This document shows, piece after piece, positions 59,873 through 64,000 of a stretch of 64,000 bases of DNA. Origin of the DNA: Coriaria nepalensis. Taxonomy: Eukaryota > Streptophyta > Magnoliopsida > Cucurbitales > Coriariaceae. The first letter of the stretch is position 1. The number at the start of each line of letters is the position of its first letter. A model generated the notes under the pieces. That model was not told the origin of the DNA. It was given only the letters and a program-made list of their open reading frames with translations, and did no database searches. The translations under genes were made by a program, and so were the position numbers. Where the stretch lies: positions 6,725,501 through 6,789,500 of the forward strand of contig CP114486.1 in the NCBI GenBank assembly GCA_027186245.1, in the 5' to 3' direction.

Positions 59873-61328
59873 TTACTCCCTTCCTAACGAGACACCTTGT
59901 CCTCAAGGTGGAAATCGGGAAACTACGGTACGATGCGAATGGTCCGGAATTCGGGAGTCTAGATGGTGATGCACCAGTTCCTCCTCCGATTCCACCATAT
60001 CATCATCCTCATCACTGACCGTTAATACTTGGAGCCTTCTATCCTTACAATGATGCCAGGATGAAAATTTCTCATCACAATGAAAACACAACCCTTTGGC
60101 TCTTTTGTCCGAGATCTCTATCTCTGTCAACCTTTTGAAACTCCCTTACGGGTAGTACCCTACTCTCCTCCCTTTCGGCGCCTCCTTACCAACGGTAACG
60201 ATTTGAGTCATAGTGTTAGGGTTCCCAGTATGACCGTTGTGAACAAAACTGTCATGGCTGTTTTTTTTGCTGTTTTTTGGCATTTTTCTTCTCCTTTACT
60301 TGTAATGCCAAGTTCATATACTCCCCAAGTCCCTATGGTCGTAGCATCCTCAATGCTGCCCGAAATTCCGACTTCAACTCCTTTAAAAAATTTCCCTCCA
60401 AGACATTCGGAAAGACACCCGTTAATGGGCCGAAAAGAACCTCAAACTTCTCCTAGTATTCAAAAAATGTCCCCTCTTGGCGAAAGGCCAAGAACTGTTC
60501 GTATAAGTCCCCATCTTACTAGGTCCGAAACCTTACCATTACAAGTTGCTTGAATTCCACCCACGACCCAATGAGTTGGTGATGCTCGCACCATAGGAAC
60601 CATGACAACGATGGCCCCTTCAAATAGAGACCCGCTACCTGCAACTTTTCCTCTTCGGAGAGTCCGTTAACCGCGAAGTATATTTCCACCTAGACCTATG
60701 CGGTTGCATTCTCGGCTTCAAAGATATGCATTTTCAACTTGCGAATATGCGGTTCAGCCCACATTCTGCCCTGCCCCACCGCTTACTGCCCTCGCTCAGT
60801 CCATGGGGGTTCCGCCAGAACCCCAAAATCAGCCCTCGACACCCTTGCCTCACTGCCCCATGGCGGTCCCTATTGCATAACCGCTGGTCGGCCATTGCTC
60901 CGCCCCTTGTTCCCCTGTTTCGAATTGACCCCGTACGATCCCCACATTGGCATTGCTGTCCTGGAACCTTCCCCCAAGTCGCCACCAAACTCTGCCCTAA
61001 CCTGGCCGCCAGCACCCGCGCCCACCTCGACGTCGCCCGCCGCCAGTCCCCCCTCTACAGCTGCTTCGCGTCCACTACGACTACCCTGGCTGCCCTCTTT
61101 GGCGATGTCCCCTACCGCCTGACCATGACCGTCTCTACCTTGGTCAAGGTTTGGTGGTGGTGACCTAGTTTGCATCTCGGTCAGTTTAACCAACATAGCT
61201 TCCAACAATGAAAACTGTTGTTGTACTGTTCAGAAGCATTCTTCGATCGTTGTTTTAATCTCCATCACTTCGCTTTCCAATTTCTCCTCGAGTGCTTCTA
61301 CCTTCTTCGTAGCCATCATTGATCGAGT
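59873..61328 (-). pseudogene. Gypsy gag with nearly all of pol deleted
   Basis: Minus strand. The N-terminus (61320-61150) reads ATKKVEALEEKLESEVMEIK and LLEAMLVKLTEMQTRSPP, then a Gly-rich stretch to 60870 and degenerate gag to 60130. The zinc knuckle region (59903-60130) reads KRAKGLCFHCDEKFSSWHHC, matching gypsy gag. It then passes within a few dozen bases to FPDFHLEDKVS, the C-terminal end of gypsy Pol before the polypurine tract. Protease, RT, RNase H and integrase are missing. An element with LTR, primer site, gag and PPT only resembles terminal-repeat gag-only (TR-GAG) derivatives. Confidence 0.65.
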
Positions 61329-61340
61329 GCTCTGATACTA
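61329..61340 (-). other. Primer-binding site of the gypsy derivative
   Basis: Minus strand TAGTATCAGAGC, one mismatch from the initiator tRNA-Met consensus, three bases from the LTR-like TG at 61344. Confidence 0.75.
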
Positions 61341-61343
61341 ATT

Positions 61344-61375
61344 TGATAGGACCGAAACCCAAGATTAGTCGAGTA
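61344..61375 (-). repeat. Truncated 5' LTR of the gypsy derivative
   Basis: Starts TGATAGGACC, like the 3' LTR's TGCTAATAGGACC. Similarity ends after about 30 bases, so most of the LTR is missing or replaced. Confidence 0.4.
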
Positions 61376-61500
61376 CATCGAGTTGGGTAACTTGGTTAGG
61401 ATATATAAATCTGGTGTATCGGGTGGTGAAAATTCAGTTTTAGTTTCTTCAGTTCAATTCGGTTTTTTGATTTTCTAGTTATTTTGTGCACTCCTACTCT
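61376..61500 (-). mobile_element. hAT-like terminal fragment
   Basis: On the minus strand starts AGGAGTGCACAAAATAACTA followed by AACCGAATTGAACTGAA, like the end of plant hAT elements (AGGGGTGCAC terminus and ACCGAACC subterminal sequence). Only one end is seen. Confidence 0.35.
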
Positions 61501-62200
61501 AAATTAAGAACATAAAATACCATAATCATAACAATATGCTAAACAAGATAATTTAAAGACTAATAAAATTATTGAAGGGGGTTTGCCAGAATCACCCCAT
61601 TGGCCAAGCAACCTTTCTTATCTTTTTTTCAATTCCTCGGCTAGATTAAATCACAGACATACTACTAACTTATAGGTTCAATATTCAAAGGGAAAATCTA
61701 GGCATTAACAGCATGATTTAATTTTATTAGTCAAAGTTGACATGTTATTTCTATAACAGAATAACGTTGAATGACTCAAGGATTTGGATAGCAATTTAGA
61801 ATTTATCAATCAAGACAATAATGTTGAATGATCATCTCAATTTGTTGGTAATATTTTAATTTGTTGGAGTTTATGATCTATTTCAATATGCATATAACCA
61901 CCTACAATGGAATCTTGGATGATTTAAAGATGATTAGAAATTTATATCATGTTTATGTATATGATACTGAAATATATTTGATATTTAGATTTAAGTTGAT
62001 ATAGGCGAATAAACGGCTTATGCGTGTCACTACATTGGATACTGAAATGTATTGTGTATTTAGATTTAAGTTGACTTTAGCTGACTGAAAGGCTTTTATT
62101 TGCAATCATGAATGAGATGACATATGTGTCACTGCATTCTTCCTTATTAAATGAAACGGTGATTAAAAATGGTAATTGACTGAAAAAATACTAACAAGAT
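61501..62200. other. AT-rich spacer
   Basis: No gene recognised. A repeated block occurs twice at 61965-62010 and 62035-62085 (GATACTGAAATATATTTGAT / GATACTGAAATGTATTGTGT, each followed by TTTAGATTTAAGTTGA). Confidence 0.45.
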
Positions 62201-62494
62201 GTGTCCAGTGATGGTAGTGTATCACTTGTTCCTTTATTAGAGGACATTTCCTTCTCTGATTATGATGTAGAAATTGATTATAATACAACATCCCGTGTTA
62301 CAAATCAAGGCAAAAAAATAATTAAAAAAAAGAAGTTTGCAAAGAAAGCACCATGTCCTATTGAGACTAATGCGCAGAAACGGCTGACTATGAGTTCATC
62401 ATGGGATAATTTTATAGCAGATACAATGAAGGGTATGATAACGTGTATTCATTGTAAAAAGGTATTGTCGTATAAGGTAACATGGAATCCCTAG
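62201..62494 (+). pseudogene. Possible hAT-type zf-BED fragment
   Basis: 97-codon open frame with a Lys-rich middle (KKIIKKKKFAKKAPCPIE) and a C-terminal SSSWDNFIADTMKGMITCIH then CKKVLSYK. A W-x-F followed by C-x2-C-type spacing resembles the N-terminal BED zinc finger of hAT transposases, but the His pair and dimerisation domain are absent. Weak evidence; it could be chance. Confidence 0.25.
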
Positions 62495-64000
62495 TAAGCT
62501 TGCTCCCTCTAGGGTCGAGACACTTATCTGCATGTAAAGTTGGCTTTTGGGCACGACATTCATCTTAGCTGATATTGTGGATGCAATGGAGATCTTTGAT
62601 AAAGAAGACGATAGTATATACTTTTTTGGTTATACTTTTTCTTGTGTCATATATTATTTATTTGTTTATCATATAATAAATATTCATTAAGTTCTTCATT
62701 TTTAACATCAGGTACGGCAGAGTCTGTGGCCATATAAAAATGAAATGAATATTATTGATGTTTGTTGAACTTGTGAATTTTTTTTAATTTGATGAATTTG
62801 TTGATGTTTTTTTAAAATTTGGTGAACTTTTTGATTTTTGATGATGAACTGCACAACTTGTTGTGATTGTGATGTTATGAATATATGATAGTGATGCATT
62901 TTCACTTTACAGATAATTTATAAATAATAGTTATACATAAATTAGATGTTATGTTGCTCAAATTTTAATCACAATTAGTTATATTTATTTATTTATTATT
63001 ATTATTTTTTAATTTACATAAAATCTTACATAAATAATAGATATATAATTATATACATTTTACATTAAATATATACAATTAATTAATTACACATAAAAAG
63101 TAGATTAGAAAAAAAAATACACAGATATCTGATTATCCAATTCGATCTTATACAGATCGAAGATATGTCAATCCGGCCTATTACACGTACATCCTCTAAA
63201 CGATTCGTACCCGATCTGACCCGTTACATATGCCTACTCTGAACGGCTAGCTCCGAAGCGTAGCATCTTAAACATTTACTAAAGAAAGGGTGCTTTAACT
63301 TTATTGAAATTGCAATACATTTCCACTACAATAAAAACTTAAAAATAGTCACCCCATTTTAAAGGTGGCGATACGTGCTGGCATGGCCCGACCCGGCATG
63401 AGACATGGATTGTGTTGTGCCGTGCTCGGTATGGATTGTGTCATGGTGTGCCCGACACGGATTGGCCTGTATCATGCTCGTGCCCATGACTAAAAACAAG
63501 AGTACGACATGGACTCAGTAACATGCCATAAACGTGTCGTGTCGGCCCATGGGATCATGCCTGCTCATGTGCTTGTTTTGGCCTGAAGTTCAAAAGCTTG
63601 CTTTGAAAAAAATTAATTTTAAATAAAAGAAGAGTTTTAAAGTTATTAATAAAATATTAATATTATAATATATATTTTATATGTTATTAATAATTATTAT
63701 TTAGTAAATTAGACGTTAGTAATATTAATAATTAAAATTATAAATAAATTATAATAAATATTATTTAGATAAATAAGATATTGCATTAATCGACAATTTT
63801 TTAACATATAAATAATTTATGAAAAAAAAATCTTTAAGATTAAGAAGAACTTTTAAACTTATGCTTCGAACAGACTCAAAAAAACCATACTAATAAAGGA
63901 AATCTGTATCATACTATGTCAGCCCACATACCCGCATAATAAGGTGCAGCATGGCTCGACACGATTAACTCATATCATACCCATATTCATATTATATTTT
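62495..64000. other. AT-rich tail with a GC-rich repeat block
   Basis: 62500-63340 is AT-rich with no recognised gene. 63360-63600 is GC-richer and repetitive, with GTGCC, GGCATG, CGACACGG and GGCCCATG words in both orientations, as often seen in subterminal regions of plant DNA transposons. From 63601 on it is AT-rich again; related words recur near 63915-63970. No ends or transposase found. Confidence 0.45.

Noticed and set aside
60726..61163. Plus-strand frames of 127-145 codons in the GC-rich block
   Set aside because: GC-rich sequence keeps several frames open by chance; gag homology is on the minus strand.

Overview
The window is nuclear DNA of a flowering plant, most likely a eudicot. 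It is AT-rich, intron-containing and crowded with decayed transposable elements. Only two genes look intact, both on the minus strand: a five-exon ATG8 autophagy modifier (12278-13980, 119 aa) and a five-exon plastid 5'-adenylylsulfate (APS) reductase (22161-24034, 468 aa). I saw no rRNA, tRNA, CRISPR or bacterial-style operon. I assign no species. Gene models rest on hand-read splice sites and family knowledge; no search was run.

Layout. 1-1230: 5' end of a minus-strand Ty1/copia element (gag, primer-binding site, LTR). 1444-2002: half of a repeat whose fuller copy is at 29709-31159. 2003-4000: dead copia pol. 4060-4998 and 10471-11700: one dead copia, split by an LTR element (4999-10465) that has two 2.7-kb LTRs and only 67 bp between them. 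Its left LTR carries a broken calmodulin-like gene. 11755-14190: ATG8 locus. 14200-18160: AT-rich spacer. 18160-21890 and 24580-27470: two diverged copies of one decayed, intron-bearing gene-like unit on either side of APS reductase. 27483-28906: hAT-like element with a SINE nested inside it.

31.6-64 kb is a nested retroelement cluster. It holds a gypsy RT remnant (32425-33300); an Athila-type LTR, primer site and gag start (to 34738); copia-A (LTR 34739-36617, gag-pol 45605-48963); copia-B (37407-44880, both LTRs present, minus strand) inserted in the copia-A leader; a CACTA transposase remnant (48964-50349); a minus-strand copia-A-type LTR and a further minus-strand copia pol, copia-C (50390-55340); a LINE (56900-59570); a gag-only gypsy derivative (59628-61375); and weak hAT-like traces to the end.

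The two intact genes are not a pathway: one serves autophagy, the other sulfate assimilation. The rest reads as successive insertions followed by mutation. I did not find a convincing new biological system. The most interesting structures are the calmodulin-like fragment inside an LTR, the near-empty two-LTR element, the duplicated decayed gene flanking APS reductase, a perfect 17-bp hairpin built from a recurring CTCGATG motif, and the layered insertion order at 33-50 kb.
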